Source of the DNA: Chryseobacterium phosphatilyticum
GTDB taxonomy: Bacteria > Bacteroidota > Bacteroidia > Flavobacteriales > Weeksellaceae
Direction: 5' to 3'
DNA length: 64,000 bases
Assembly (NCBI RefSeq): GCF_002899825.2
Contig: NZ_PPED02000003.1
Span: forward strand, 762,263-826,262
Part shown: in pieces, positions 8,052-17,130 of the stretch
How the letters are laid out: every line of letters starts with the position of its first letter
How positions within the stretch are numbered: position 1 is the first letter of the stretch
Notes under the pieces: generated by a model
The model's input: only the letters and a program-made list of their open reading frames with translations
What the model was told of the DNA's origin: nothing
Databases searched by the model: none
Position numbers and translations under genes: made by a program

Positions 8052-9191
8052 TTATATTCTCTTTATTCGGTTTTTTTCGTAATCTTCAAAAATCATTTGC
8101 CCTAATCCTGACAAACCTGTTAAAAAGGCTTTTCCTTTATTTTGTGCAGTAAATGCTTCCACAAATTGCCGCAGATAGGGATCCTGGGCAATCATAAATG
8201 TGGTGATAGGAATTTTAAGTTTTCGGGCTTGCGCTGCACGGTTGAGACATTGATTCACAATCATCTCATCCAGGCCGTAGCTGTTTGTATAAAATTCTCC
8301 GGTAGGCAGCTGGATACAACTGGGCTTTCCATCCGTAATCATGAAAATCTGTTTATTGGTATTTCTTTTTCTGCGAAGAATATCCATGGCCAGTTCCAAC
8401 CCGGCTACGGTGTTGGTATGATACGGTCCGACTTTCAGGTAAGGAAGATCTTTGATTTTGATGGGCCATGCTTCATTTCCAAAAACAATAATATCAATGG
8501 AATCCTTAGGATATTTTCGTTTGATAAGTTCTACCAAAGCCATTGCTACTTTTTTTGCCGGTGTAATACGATCTTCCCCATACAAAATCATAGAGTGACT
8601 AATGTCGATCATTAAAACGGTACTCATCTGAGCCTTATGCTTTGTTTCTTCCACGATGAGATCATCTTCTGTAAGTCGAACGTCCGAGATTCCGTTGTTG
8701 ATCTGGGCATTTTTTAAACTTTCGGTCATATTCACTGCAGATAAGTCATCTCCATACTGGAAAGAACGGTTTTCGCCCTCACGCTCATCGCCAATACCTG
8801 TTTTTGTAGTACGATGATTACCTACGCCGCTTTTTTTCAGTTTTCCAAAAATCTGTTCCAGAGCATATTCCCGCAATGCGGCTTCTAGTTTCGGGGTCAG
8901 TATATTTTTACCTTCTCCCGCTCCTGAATTACCTTCCTCGGGGTCTTCTTCTTTGATATATCCACGTTTTTTAAGATCTTCTTCAAAATCCTGAAGCGTA
9001 TATTCATCATTGAAAATATCATATTCTTTATCAAGCATGTCAAGCCATTCGAAGGCCTCTTCAAGATCTCCGGAGGTATGGGTAAGCAGGTCTCTGAAAA
9101 TATCGAAGACCCTGTCAAAATTTGATAATTCTTCCGGAATATGCTTACTGAATGTAAAGCCGTTCTGAGAATTAATATCTTTATTTTTCAT
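8052..9191 (-). CDS. VWA-domain protein, partner of the AAA+ ATPase
   Basis: A 379-residue protein with an acidic N-terminal half and a von Willebrand A domain in the C-terminal half. The metal-ion-dependent adhesion site is complete: MIDISHSM (Asp196, Ser198, Ser200), a later threonine in the HTNT region, and FMITDGKPS. MoxR-type ATPases are typically paired with a VWA protein that recruits substrate, and the ATPase gene follows directly. The protein has no signal peptide or membrane segment, so the pair should act in the cytoplasm. No promoter consensus was found in the 240 bases upstream. The substrate is unknown. Confidence 0.88.
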   Translation of the reverse strand: MKNKDINSQNGFTFSKHIPEELSNFDRVFDIFRDLLTHTSGDLEEAFEWLDMLDKEYDIFNDEYTLQDFEEDLKKRGYIKEEDPEEGNSGAGEGKNILTPKLEAALREYALEQIFGKLKKSGVGNHRTTKTGIGDEREGENRSFQYGDDLSAVNMTESLKNAQINNGISDVRLTEDDLIVEETKHKAQMSTVLMIDISHSMILYGEDRITPAKKVAMALVELIKRKYPKDSIDIIVFGNEAWPIKIKDLPYLKVGPYHTNTVAGLELAMDILRRKRNTNKQIFMITDGKPSCIQLPTGEFYTNSYGLDEMIVNQCLNRAAQARKLKIPITTFMIAQDPYLRQFVEAFTAQNKGKAFLTGLSGLGQMIFEDYEKNRIKRI

Positions 9192-9430
9192 AAGAAAATG
9201 AAGCTGTTTTGCTGTTATCTGTTTTTTGAATGCTTAAGATAGTGGTTGTCATTCAATATCTGTAAATGATATGCCGATGAAAACATTCAGAATTCTTTCT
9301 ACCTTTTTTAAACGATACAAGTTAGGAAATTATCATATCAAGATTCCAAATGAAAAATAGAAAATACTAATGACGGTGATTCGAAATGAAAATATAATAA
9401 GCTCTGATCTTGAATGAAGTGTTTCGGGTA

Positions 9431-9820
9431 TTAATTTTTAATTGTATTTGGAATAACATTGTATTTTCTCTTAAAAGCTGTTGAAAAATGCCTTGGGTTT
9501 TCCAGGATCTGCATATCCTCTCCGCTGAATTCCATCTTACCACCCATCTGATAAGCATAGATAATGTTGTGCTGATAGCTTTCAAAACTAATCGTTTTCC
9601 CGAAATTTGCAGAATGGGCCGAACTCTTGCCATTGATGGTAAAATGCATTTCTACACTCTTGAAATCACTTTCAAAATAGAGTATCAACCGGCGGCCTAA
9701 AAAAAGATTCCCAAAACCAATATGAACATTTTCAAAACATATCTTATGATACATACCATTTCCGAAAGGAGGGTAAATATTGTCCTGAAAGAAGGTTAAG
9801 TTGCTGAAAAGGGGATTCAT
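9431..9820 (-). pseudogene. AraC-family regulator with large internal in-frame deletion
   Basis: A 129-residue open frame in which residues 1 to about 106 look like the ligand-binding N-terminus of a flavobacterial AraC regulator (FENVHIGFGNLFLG, SVEMHFTINGKSSA, HNIIYAYQMGGKMEF). The last 22 residues (NPRHFSTAFKRKYNVIPNT) look like the very end of the AraC helix-turn-helix domain. In normal relatives of about 280-300 residues these blocks are separated by roughly 170 residues containing the linker and most of the DNA-binding domain. Here they meet after EDMQIL. The product should not bind DNA as an AraC dimer. It could be a dead gene or, less likely, a ligand-binding decoy. Confidence 0.7.
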
Positions 9821-9974
9821 GAGGAGCGGTTAAATAAAAACAAGATATACAGAAGGATGTGCGATATTCAACAAATGTCAAAAGGATGGAAAATAAGTTC
9901 ATAATTTGTTTTTAAAACGCTTTAATTAGCTTGCTGTCAATTGTTTAATTATAATTGATTATGGTTGGTCACCT

Positions 9975-10084
9975 TAGCCCCGATAGAAATGATTACCCCG
10001 CAACATGGAGCAGCATACGGGATGGGTTTAGTGCCGGACAGCGTTGGCGTGAGGAGTATAAATGGATAGCGGGATAAAGCTTCT
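9975..10084. repeat. GC-rich dispersed-type intergenic element
   Basis: This 110-base block is roughly half G+C between flanks of well under one third. It begins TAGCCCCGATAGAAA and ends AGCGGGATAAAGCTTCT. From memory, intergenic elements with this head (TAGCCCyGATnGAA) and tail (AGCGGrAnAGCrGGA) recur in flavobacterial genomes, often after genes. I see only one copy in this window, so its repeat nature rests on recall. It has no convincing open frame. Confidence 0.45.
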
Positions 10085-10262
10085 GATAAAAAAATAACAA
10101 AGATTGTCAAATATTTGATAAGCCTCAACTTTTGCCATCAATCTAAAAATATACCTATACACTATTGAATTTTAAAAATTTAATCAGATTTTAATGTAAA
10201 AAAGTATTGAAATTTCTACGTTTTATTTGATATTTACTTTTATGACAAGACAAAAATTACTT

Positions 10263-10270
10263 TAACTTTG
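10263..10270 (+). promoter_or_regulatory. -7 box upstream of the histidine kinase operon
   Basis: TAACTTTG matches TAnnTTTG. No clear -33 TTTG lies at the right distance, and the leader to the ATG would be about 110 bases. Confidence 0.4.
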
Positions 10271-10386
10271 TTATTTGAATGATATATTCATTGATTATTG
10301 AATTTTAATTAATAATATTATATTATTTAAAAATAATTATAAACGAACAAAGGTAATTAGAGAATTAATTTAGCAGATAAGTAAAT

Positions 10387-12114
10387 ATGGCATCCAAATT
10401 CTTAAATTTCAAATTGAGGAAGATTGTTCATTACTCATTGATCCTGTGTATTTTATTGATACAGGGGATTATTGCAATATTTTTTTACAACGAATTTGTC
10501 AACGAAAAGAAGTTGAAGTTTATTAAGACTCAGCTGGAAGAAAGCCGGGCATTGGGCGGCTTGACGGATCATTCGAGGAAAGATTTTATGGATGCTCAGG
10601 ATCATCTTCAAAAATATATGGTCAACCAGGATAATAAAGAACTTGATTTGTATTTTCAATCTCTGAGAAAGCTTAAAAATAATTTTGATAAGATCGGAGA
10701 ATATGAAAAGGCAAGCCCAAGGCTTAAAAATACTCTGGCGAAGCAGAAAATAGATACATTGAAAGTGACAAGGCTGAAGACCCTGATGGATTCTGTATAC
10801 AAAACATCTCTGAACCCACCGGCGAAAATGGATGAAAAGCCTTATGAACCGGAAAAATACAAGAATAATTTTGAAAATCTGAACATTCAGACACGTACCT
10901 ATGCTGATACGATAAAAAAGAAGGGCTTTATGGGGCGTTTAAAGGATGCAATTACAGGTAAAGTAAATGTTCAGAAAGAAAGTACGGTGGTCACGTTAAC
11001 GAATAATAAAACGGTAGATCTTTCTAACCTTAAGACAGAAGTGAGTAATGCGATGAAGTCTATGGACAAACATTATGCTGCTGAAGTGAAGAAAGTGCAG
11101 TTGTATGCTGCCCGTAATCAAAAAAATAACATTCAATTTTACAGCAATTTCAGTAAATTACTGGTGTACAGTAACGGGCTGATTGATGTGTATGAAAATG
11201 CAATTAAGGATTTTAAATCGGAATTAGAAAAAGAATACAATAAACAGAGCTCAGATAATAATAAAATCAGAACCTATCTGGTATTGGGACTGATGGTTTT
11301 AATGTTTATCGTATCGATCCTGATTATGTATTTTACGAGAGTAGCTTTCATCTATGAGCGTAAGCTGAATGAAGCGAATGAAGAGATTAAAAACAATCTT
11401 AATTTTAAGAACAGAATATTGGGAATGCTGAGTCATGATCTCAGGTCTCCACTGAAAATTATCAATATTTTTATTGACAAGATCTACAGGACAACAGATG
11501 ATGAAACCATAAAAGATTATCTGAAGTCGATTAAATTTACCAACAGTACCTTACTTCTGCAGTCTAATCAGATTCTTGAATACACAAAAAATCAGGATAC
11601 TGAAAAGAAGCTGATCAATTCGGTCTTTAATCTTGAAGAGGAAATCGGTTCTATTGTAAAGGTTATTACTCCTTATATTGAAACGAGAAATAATAAGTTT
11701 GTTGTAACAGACAGGATTCCCGAAGGAACGATTGTAAATTCTGATGGGATCAGAATGAACCAGATTTTTATGAATATCCTCGGAAATGCCAATAAGTTTA
11801 CAGAAAACGGTCAGATTGATCTTACCTTGATCACTGAGCCATTGGATGATCACAAAATTGTATTGACAACCACGGTGGCTGATACAGGAATAGGAATATC
11901 GGAATCTGATCTTAAGAAGATCTTTGAACCCTATTATCAGGGCACTGTATCAGATGAGGTTGATAACCTTGGTGCAGGGTTAGGGCTTAATTTATGCAAA
12001 GAAATTGTAGAACTTTTTGATGGGGATATATCAATTTCCAGTAAGTTGCATAAAGGAACGAAAATAACATTCAAGTTAATTTTAAATACTAATAATAATG
12101 GAGTTACCAAGTGA
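10387..12114 (+). CDS. Membrane sensor histidine kinase
   Basis: A 575-residue sensor kinase. TM1 is at about residues 15-35 and TM2 at about 296-318; between them lies a long lysine-rich, probably helical periplasmic sensor of about 260 residues with no named domain. The phosphoacceptor is His350 in MLSHDLRSPL (HisKA). The ATPase domain shows the N box (NQIFMNILGNANKF), DTGIGI and GAGLGLNL. The response-regulator gene overlaps its 3' end by 17 bases, so they form a translationally coupled pair. The signal sensed is unknown. Confidence 0.92.
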   Translation: MASKFLNFKLRKIVHYSLILCILLIQGIIAIFFYNEFVNEKKLKFIKTQLEESRALGGLTDHSRKDFMDAQDHLQKYMVNQDNKELDLYFQSLRKLKNNFDKIGEYEKASPRLKNTLAKQKIDTLKVTRLKTLMDSVYKTSLNPPAKMDEKPYEPEKYKNNFENLNIQTRTYADTIKKKGFMGRLKDAITGKVNVQKESTVVTLTNNKTVDLSNLKTEVSNAMKSMDKHYAAEVKKVQLYAARNQKNNIQFYSNFSKLLVYSNGLIDVYENAIKDFKSELEKEYNKQSSDNNKIRTYLVLGLMVLMFIVSILIMYFTRVAFIYERKLNEANEEIKNNLNFKNRILGMLSHDLRSPLKIINIFIDKIYRTTDDETIKDYLKSIKFTNSTLLLQSNQILEYTKNQDTEKKLINSVFNLEEEIGSIVKVITPYIETRNNKFVVTDRIPEGTIVNSDGIRMNQIFMNILGNANKFTENGQIDLTLITEPLDDHKIVLTTTVADTGIGISESDLKKIFEPYYQGTVSDEVDNLGAGLGLNLCKEIVELFDGDISISSKLHKGTKITFKLILNTNNNGVTK

Positions 12115-12751
12115 AAATAGAGAAATAGTTTTTCTTTTAGCAGATGATCATAGTATTGTAAGACAGGGAATGGAGATTGTAATCAGTGATATTGCTCCCA
12201 ATGCAAAGGTGTACCATACTTCATCATTACAACAAATTGCAGAGCTGGTGGAATCAAAAGGAATAGAAATGGCGGTTATTGATGCTCATTTTCCGGATGG
12301 AAACAGCTTACATATCATCCCTGAAATAAAAAAAGCAAACCCTGATATAAAAATTCTGGTTTTTACCGGGCTTGAAGAAGATCTGCATGCGCTCAAATTT
12401 ATTAAAGCGGGAGTTAATGGGTATCTCAGTAAATTAAGTGAAGAGGAGGAGGTGAGAGAAGGCATCTTGCAGTTTATACAAAAAGGAGAGTATTTTTCGG
12501 ATGTTGTGCGAAAACTATTGGTGCAGTTTATTTATAACCCGGATTTGATAAGTCCGTTGAGTCCATTGACAAAGCGTGAATTGGAAATTGCAGAAATGTA
12601 TGCAGAAGGATATGGGAATCTGGAAATTGCCAATAAATTGAATATCAAACAGAATACGGTAAGTACCATTAAGAAAAATATATTTGAAAAATTAAAACTC
12701 GAAAACCTCGTTGAGCTCATTGAGCTCATTAAAACCCACCATAAAATCTAA
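12098..12751 (+). CDS. LuxR/NarL-type response regulator
   Basis: A 217-residue response regulator with an N-terminal receiver domain (acidic pair ADDH, phosphoacceptor Asp62 in VIDAHFPDG, conserved Lys in YLSKLS) and a C-terminal LuxR-type helix-turn-helix (LTKRELEIAEMYAEGYGN, then IKQNTVSTIKKNIFEKL). It is the cognate partner of the overlapping kinase. Targets are not evident, because no transporter or effector operon is adjacent. Confidence 0.93.
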   Translation: MELPSENREIVFLLADDHSIVRQGMEIVISDIAPNAKVYHTSSLQQIAELVESKGIEMAVIDAHFPDGNSLHIIPEIKKANPDIKILVFTGLEEDLHALKFIKAGVNGYLSKLSEEEEVREGILQFIQKGEYFSDVVRKLLVQFIYNPDLISPLSPLTKRELEIAEMYAEGYGNLEIANKLNIKQNTVSTIKKNIFEKLKLENLVELIELIKTHHKI

Positions 12752-13021
12752 CTTTCTTACGTCTTTTATCAGACTTTTTTTTTGGCTCAAATTTTTACAT
12801 CGATAAATATCTATGAAGCATCCGACATGTATCGACGGGTATTATAATGGATGTTATTCTTTTATGTCGTTACTTTGTACTATAAAATTTACCAAATGAG
12901 GAAAATGCAAAATTAAGAGTATATTTTAATTATTTGTAATCAGGTAAATCATTATGATGATAAAAATAAGAAAGTATAGTAATATACGAATGCAAGTGAT
13001 GAAAAAAAATAAGTAAAAGCG
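12752..13021. other. Intergenic region after the two-component operon
   Basis: AT-rich, with no gene seen. A short GTCT/AGAC stem followed by a run of nine T at about 12760-12782 may be a weak terminator for the response regulator. Confidence 0.4.
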
Positions 13022-13150
13022 TATATGGCCTTATTGACTTCTTGAAAAAGCCAAAAAAACACAAAAACACATAAAAACACAAAAAGAAGTTAAAACAGGC
13101 CCTATAAGGCAAAGTTCCAGAAAAAGGAGGCGAGAGAGGCCTCCTTTTTT
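13022..13150 (+). ncRNA. Candidate structured small RNA with terminator
   Basis: Positions 13022-13043 pair with 13084-13106 over about 21 bp (GGCCT with AGGCC, ACTTCTT with AAGAAGT, outer TATA with TATA), with two mismatches and one bulge. They close an A-rich loop of 40 bases made of repeated AAAAACAC units. A separate strong terminator hairpin follows at 13121-13149. The region codes for nothing convincing. The long hairpin plus terminator is the layout of an sRNA, but no clear -7 box was found upstream, so it might be the tail of a longer transcript. Confidence 0.45.
13121..13150 (+). terminator. Strong intrinsic terminator
   Basis: Arms AAAAAGGAGGC and GCCTCCTTTTT form an 11-bp perfect stem with a GAGAGAG loop and a T-run. 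It ends the candidate RNA at 13022. Confidence 0.85.
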
Positions 13151-13305
13151 ATTTTTATATATGCCCATTTCTCTGGTTTTGCTCATTTCTACTTAAAAAA
13201 ATAATAAGTCATTTTTTGTGCGCAGGGACACAATTTGGGGAAAGAAAAGTACAATTTTGCTTTTGTTTTTTATCAAATGATAAACAGAAGCTGAAACCTA
13301 TATTT

Positions 13306-13313
13306 TAGCTTTG
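13306..13313 (+). promoter_or_regulatory. -7 box of the ACT-domain gene
   Basis: TAGCTTTG matches TAnnTTTG and lies 12 bases before the ATG, so the leader would be very short. No -33 TTTG was seen. Confidence 0.5.
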
Positions 13314-13325
13314 TAACAAAAAGAG

Positions 13326-13724
13326 ATGTCAGGAGAAAAAGATTTGTCAGTATTGCTTCAAAATATGAAACCTGTACTGAACCCGGGAGAATATGTTTTT
13401 TGTACCCTTGAAAAATTGGTTCAGATTCCTGATGTGGAAAAACTATTGTTTCTCTTTCGGGAAAATGAAGGGATAACGGTAGTCCTGGAAAAGTCGATGG
13501 CAGATCAATGGAAGCTGGAGTACAGCTATATTTCGTCCTGGATCACTCTTAATATTCATTCTTCACTGGAAGCTGTGGGACTGACAGCGGCATTCGCCAA
13601 CGCTTTGAAGAAGGAGCAGATAAGTTGTAATGTGGTGGCAGCGTATTTCCATGACCATATATTTGTCGCGAAAGGTGATGCTGAAAAAGCGATGGAGGCT
13701 TTGCATGAGCTTAGTAAACCATAA
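13326..13724 (+). CDS. ACT-domain protein (DUF2241/ACT_3 type)
   Basis: A 132-residue cytosolic protein of the DUF2241 family, built from two ACT-like units. The N-terminal unit starts SGEKDLSVLLQNMKPVLN and YVFCTLE, the family signature. The C-terminal unit has GLTAAFANALKKEQISCNVVAAYFHDHIFV. ACT domains bind amino acids or similar small ligands. Stand-alone proteins of this family have no established reaction, and the neighbours give no pathway. Confidence 0.85.
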   Translation: MSGEKDLSVLLQNMKPVLNPGEYVFCTLEKLVQIPDVEKLLFLFRENEGITVVLEKSMADQWKLEYSYISSWITLNIHSSLEAVGLTAAFANALKKEQISCNVVAAYFHDHIFVAKGDAEKAMEALHELSKP

Positions 13725-13925
13725 TGTTATTAAATTTGGCATAGAAAAGATAGGAATAACAAGTGCCAGAATTGTCGAAACTAACCCTATTATTTTCTTC
13801 ACTATCATTTTCAGATTTCCTGATGTCTGGTTAAATCCCTGATATGTCTTGTTTAATCTATTTTTAAGTGCTTTGCCTGATTTTGAGATTTATGTTTGCT
13901 GTATTAATTTTAAAAATAAGCAACA

Positions 13926-14873
13926 ATGAAAGCAATCAGAAAAATCTCCATCGCAAGCATGTTATGTTTAACTCTTTTCACGGTAGTCACCATGTCCTGC
14001 AGAGAGGAAAATGAGCCTCCCACGATTCAGGAGATACAAGGTGACAGCCATCAAACCGCCAAAACCAGATATGTAGAAGTAAAGGGAAATACTTTTGCGT
14101 ATCGTATTTTAGGGAAAGATCAGGGAATTCCAATTGTTTTATTACCAGGGCTGGGTGGATCTATGGACGACTGGGATCCGGCAGTGACAGACGGATTGGC
14201 TCAGAAATGTAAAGTGATCTTATTTGATAACAAGGGAGTAGCTGCTTCAAAAGGAGTTACTCCCAACACGATACAGGGAATGGCTGATGATGCTATTGAC
14301 TTTATTAAAGCTTTGAACCTGAGTAAAGTGAATATCATGGGGTTTTCGATGGGTGGTTTTGTCGCACAAAGAGTCGTTTTAACCGAACCCTCCCTGATTA
14401 ATAAGGTGATTTTAACAGGAACAGGCCCCAAAGGCGCTATCGGACTCTCCAATTTACCCAATATTATTGCGGGAACAGCCGGATTAAGCGCTGAAGAATC
14501 ATTCCTGAAATTCGGATTTACATCATCTGCTGAGAGTATTGCAGCAGGAAAAGCTGCTTATGCAAGAGTTCAACGTCGTACGACAGACAGGGACCTTCCT
14601 TTAAGTGATGCTACCTCCAATTCTCAGTTTACTGCTGTTTTAAGCTGGGCACAGCCTGATGCCAATGCTTTGAATGAAATAAAAAATATTCAACAACCTG
14701 TCCTGATTGCTCATGGTGAAAATGACCTTCCTGTGTCTGTTCAGAATGCTAAAAATATGCATCAGAATATAGAACACTCGGAACTTGTCATTTTTCCGGA
14801 TTCAGGACATGCTTCTTTTTTTCAGAATCATGAGGTGTTTGTGACAGAGGTGAATGCATTTTTAAGTAAATAA
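13926..14873 (+). CDS. Alpha/beta hydrolase lipoprotein
   Basis: A 315-residue alpha/beta hydrolase. The N-terminus has a lipoprotein signal with lipobox TMSC (Cys25), so it should be membrane-anchored in the periplasm or at the surface. The oxyanion loop is GLGGSMDDWD, the nucleophile elbow is GFSMGG (Ser141), the acid is in HGENDLPV and the histidine in DSGHASFF. The triad is complete. The substrate is unknown. The gene stands alone, with 200 bases on either side. Confidence 0.88.
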   Translation: MKAIRKISIASMLCLTLFTVVTMSCREENEPPTIQEIQGDSHQTAKTRYVEVKGNTFAYRILGKDQGIPIVLLPGLGGSMDDWDPAVTDGLAQKCKVILFDNKGVAASKGVTPNTIQGMADDAIDFIKALNLSKVNIMGFSMGGFVAQRVVLTEPSLINKVILTGTGPKGAIGLSNLPNIIAGTAGLSAEESFLKFGFTSSAESIAAGKAAYARVQRRTTDRDLPLSDATSNSQFTAVLSWAQPDANALNEIKNIQQPVLIAHGENDLPVSVQNAKNMHQNIEHSELVIFPDSGHASFFQNHEVFVTEVNAFLSK

Positions 14874-15089
14874 ATAATTAAAACAGTTTATCATAAGTAA
14901 TGGAGTTACTATTTTAATCTGCTGTATTTTTTTTATATAAAATAGTTCGGGAGGATTTGTAACTTGGAAAAATGTCTTATTCAATGAATGGGTTTGAGCA
15001 TAAGCTTAAAAGAAGAGTTAAAAATAGTCAAAGGAAAGAAAGGATATTATTTTTTTTAATTAAATTTGATTTAATTAAAATGCTAATCC

Positions 15090-16283
15090 ATGAAAATCAA
15101 GTTGTTAATTCTGTTTTTGGTCATCGTTAATCATACCGCTTATTGTTGCAGTATGTTTAAAATGACCCATAAAGGGCGTACTATTGTTGGGAATAATGAA
15201 GATTGGGTAAGTCCTAATGCTGAAATTTGGTTTGAACCCAAAATAAAGGATAAATATGGAGTAGCTTATGTAGGTTTTATCAATCGTTTTCCACAAGGAG
15301 CTATGAACGAAACAGGATTGGTCTTTGATGGTTTTGCTACTCCTGAAATGCCTGTAGTTAAGCAAGAAGGTAAAATCGAAAAACCTGTAAGAGAAATCGT
15401 TCAGCATGTGATGAGTAATTTTAATAATGTACGTCAGGTTAAAGATTATCTGTATACAATAGATATGAGTTTTCTTACCTCAAGTGTCATGATGTTTGTA
15501 GACAAAACTGGAGAATATTTATTGGTAGAAGGAGGAGCGTTGTCCTTAGGTAAAAAAGAGTATTATATTCAGTCTAATTTTAATCCTACTAAAGATACAG
15601 TAGAAGAAGATAGAAAGAAGTTAGACTATTATATGAATGGGATAAATTTTCTAAAAGTTAACCAGCCCAATGGAACCTCCGCTTTTTGTTCTTCAGTTAT
15701 GGATAAAATGCATGTGAAGGATACACAGTATACTAGTGTTTATGATCTTAATAAGGGAACAATACAATTATTTCTTCATCATGATTTTAACCATTCTGTA
15801 GAAATTAATTTGAAAGAAGAATTGAAAAAAGGAACCCATGCTTATACAATGGCAGAACTTTTTCCTGTTACCGCTGAAGGGGTGATTTTTTATAAAAAAT
15901 ATAATGATCCCAATGACCCTGCGGGATATCTTAAAAGTATCTGGACAAAAGAAACATTCGGAAAAACAAAAGAAGAAATTGAAAATTTCAAATCAACATC
16001 CGGACTGGCATGGCTAGGCAACTATATCGGATATGAGTGGATGCGGGATAAAAAAGATGTCAATGGAGCAATAAAGATTTTCACATTTGCAACAGAAATG
16101 TATCCTGATGATGCCAATCTGTTTGACAGTTTAGGAGAAGCGTACTGGATAGCCAAAGACTATAATGCTGCAATTGCCAATTATGGAAAATCTCTATTTC
16201 TGAATCCTAAAAACCTTAATGCGATTGAAATACTTAAGAAAATTAAGCAGGAAATAGAAAACAAAGTAGAAAAGGCTAATTGA
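15090..16283 (+). CDS. Secreted Ntn-type linear amide C-N hydrolase with TPR tail
   Basis: A 397-residue protein with a signal peptide (about 1-19) that ends directly before Cys20. This cysteine would be the new N-terminus and catalytic nucleophile, as in choloylglycine hydrolase and acyltransferase members of the Ntn-hydrolase superfamily. Downstream blocks are CSMFKMTHKGRTIVGNNEDW, the tract FPQGAMNETGLVFDGF and the later NPTKDTVEEDR. The last 60 residues form tetratricopeptide helices (FDSLGEAYWIAKDYNAAIA, then SLFLNPKNLNAIEIL). The same TPR tail occurs in the serine hydrolase at 39921. Substrate unknown; bile-acid or penicillin-like amides are only family possibilities. Confidence 0.85.
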   Translation: MKIKLLILFLVIVNHTAYCCSMFKMTHKGRTIVGNNEDWVSPNAEIWFEPKIKDKYGVAYVGFINRFPQGAMNETGLVFDGFATPEMPVVKQEGKIEKPVREIVQHVMSNFNNVRQVKDYLYTIDMSFLTSSVMMFVDKTGEYLLVEGGALSLGKKEYYIQSNFNPTKDTVEEDRKKLDYYMNGINFLKVNQPNGTSAFCSSVMDKMHVKDTQYTSVYDLNKGTIQLFLHHDFNHSVEINLKEELKKGTHAYTMAELFPVTAEGVIFYKKYNDPNDPAGYLKSIWTKETFGKTKEEIENFKSTSGLAWLGNYIGYEWMRDKKDVNGAIKIFTFATEMYPDDANLFDSLGEAYWIAKDYNAAIANYGKSLFLNPKNLNAIEILKKIKQEIENKVEKAN

Positions 16284-16293
16284 AGAATTATTA

Positions 16294-16328
16294 TACAAAA
16301 TACTGCCTTATTGAAGCAGTATTTTGTA
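16294..16328. terminator. Bidirectional terminator
   Basis: Arms TACAAAATACTGC and GCAGTATTTTGTA pair over 13 bp with a 9-base loop, between the Ntn hydrolase (+) and the nitroreductase (-). Confidence 0.85.
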
Positions 16329-16413
16329 TTTGAAAGAGGTCTTATGGTAGATGATTGTATTTTATTAAAATTACATCTTCGATCTATAATCATCAAAGTT
16401 TAGTTACTGAGGC

Positions 16414-17046
16414 CTAGTTAAATTCAATAAACAAATCCTCACAGGATCTTCTTACTTTCTTAAGATTCACCAGCCAGTCATTCTCTTCATCTCTGTATCC
16501 CAATGCCAAAAGAACAGTACTCTTTAATCCCTGTTCACGGAGATGGAGCAGCTCATCAAAAGCATCGTTCTCAAATCCTTCCAAAGGAGTTGCATCTACT
16601 TTAAGATGTGCTGCGGCAAGCATTCCAAATCCTAACGCGATATAAGTCTGTTGTGAGGCATTCACAAAATGGTCATCTTTGGTTTTCTGGTTCAGCCTTT
16701 CCAGAAGGTTTAACCGATAATCATCAGTGGCACTGGAAGGCAGATTACGTTCCTTATTGCTGAATTCAAAAAAAGAATTGATTCTCTCGGGAGTATACTC
16801 ATCCCAGGCTGCAAAAACCAGAAGATGGGAAGCCTGAAGAATTTGTTGCTGCTCAAAAGCAACTGGATGTAATTTTTCTTTTAATTCCTGATTGGTAATG
16901 ACCAAAACCTTAAAAGGCTGTAAACCCGAACTGGATGGCGTCATACGGATTGCTTCCAGAATCTGGTTGATCTTTTCGTTGTCTATTGTTTCTCCACTAT
17001 AACTTTTTGTGGCAAATCTCCATTCTAATGCTTCTTGTAGTGACAT
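16414..17046 (-). CDS. Nitroreductase-family NAD(P)H oxidoreductase
   Basis: A 210-residue flavoprotein of the nitroreductase family (NfsB-like), expected to bind FMN and reduce nitro compounds or quinones with NAD(P)H. Visible blocks are the N-terminal FMN site region RFATKSYSGE, the TPSSSGLQPFKVLVI segment, and the C-terminal LGFGMLAAAHLKVDATPLEGF, then LLALGYRDEEND. It is divergent from an HxlR-family regulator with a nested palindrome between them. The usual logic is that HxlR represses the oxidoreductase until an electrophile or quinone is present. Confidence 0.92.
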   Translation of the reverse strand: MSLQEALEWRFATKSYSGETIDNEKINQILEAIRMTPSSSGLQPFKVLVITNQELKEKLHPVAFEQQQILQASHLLVFAAWDEYTPERINSFFEFSNKERNLPSSATDDYRLNLLERLNQKTKDDHFVNASQQTYIALGFGMLAAAHLKVDATPLEGFENDAFDELLHLREQGLKSTVLLALGYRDEENDWLVNLKKVRRSCEDLFIEFN

Positions 17047-17100
17047 AATGTTGACTGTTTTATTAAAATTCTATTGAGATCATATCTCGTTTTACGGGTA

Positions 17101-17108
17101 CAAAGTTA
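17101..17108 (-). promoter_or_regulatory. -7 box of the nitroreductase gene
   Basis: On the minus strand TAACTTTG matches TAnnTTTG, 55 bases before the ATG. The palindrome 17131-17175 covers the region just upstream. Confidence 0.5.
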
Positions 17109-17130
17109 GAGCGTTTTGGTTTCCATAATA

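Larger units (their letters stand above)
9821..10386. other. 566-base intergenic region with a GC-rich island
   Basis: The flanks (9821-9970 and 10090-10386) are very AT-rich and hold no gene that I can see. The centre (9975-10084) is a GC-rich island listed separately. A -7 box for the histidine kinase lies near the right end. Confidence 0.7.

Noticed and set aside
8142-8615. 157-codon open frame opposite the VWA gene
   Set aside because: It is antisense to a well-supported gene, has no recognisable domain, and its composition follows the opposite strand.
6535-9191. AAA/VWA pair as a true magnesium or cobalt chelatase
   Set aside because: No third chelatase subunit and no porphyrin or cobalamin genes are nearby; the MoxR-VWA pairing explains both genes.
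13040-13085. AAAAACAC repeats as a CRISPR-like or tandem-repeat array
   Set aside because: Units are only 7-9 bases, irregular and without spacers; they form the loop of the hairpin described as a candidate RNA.
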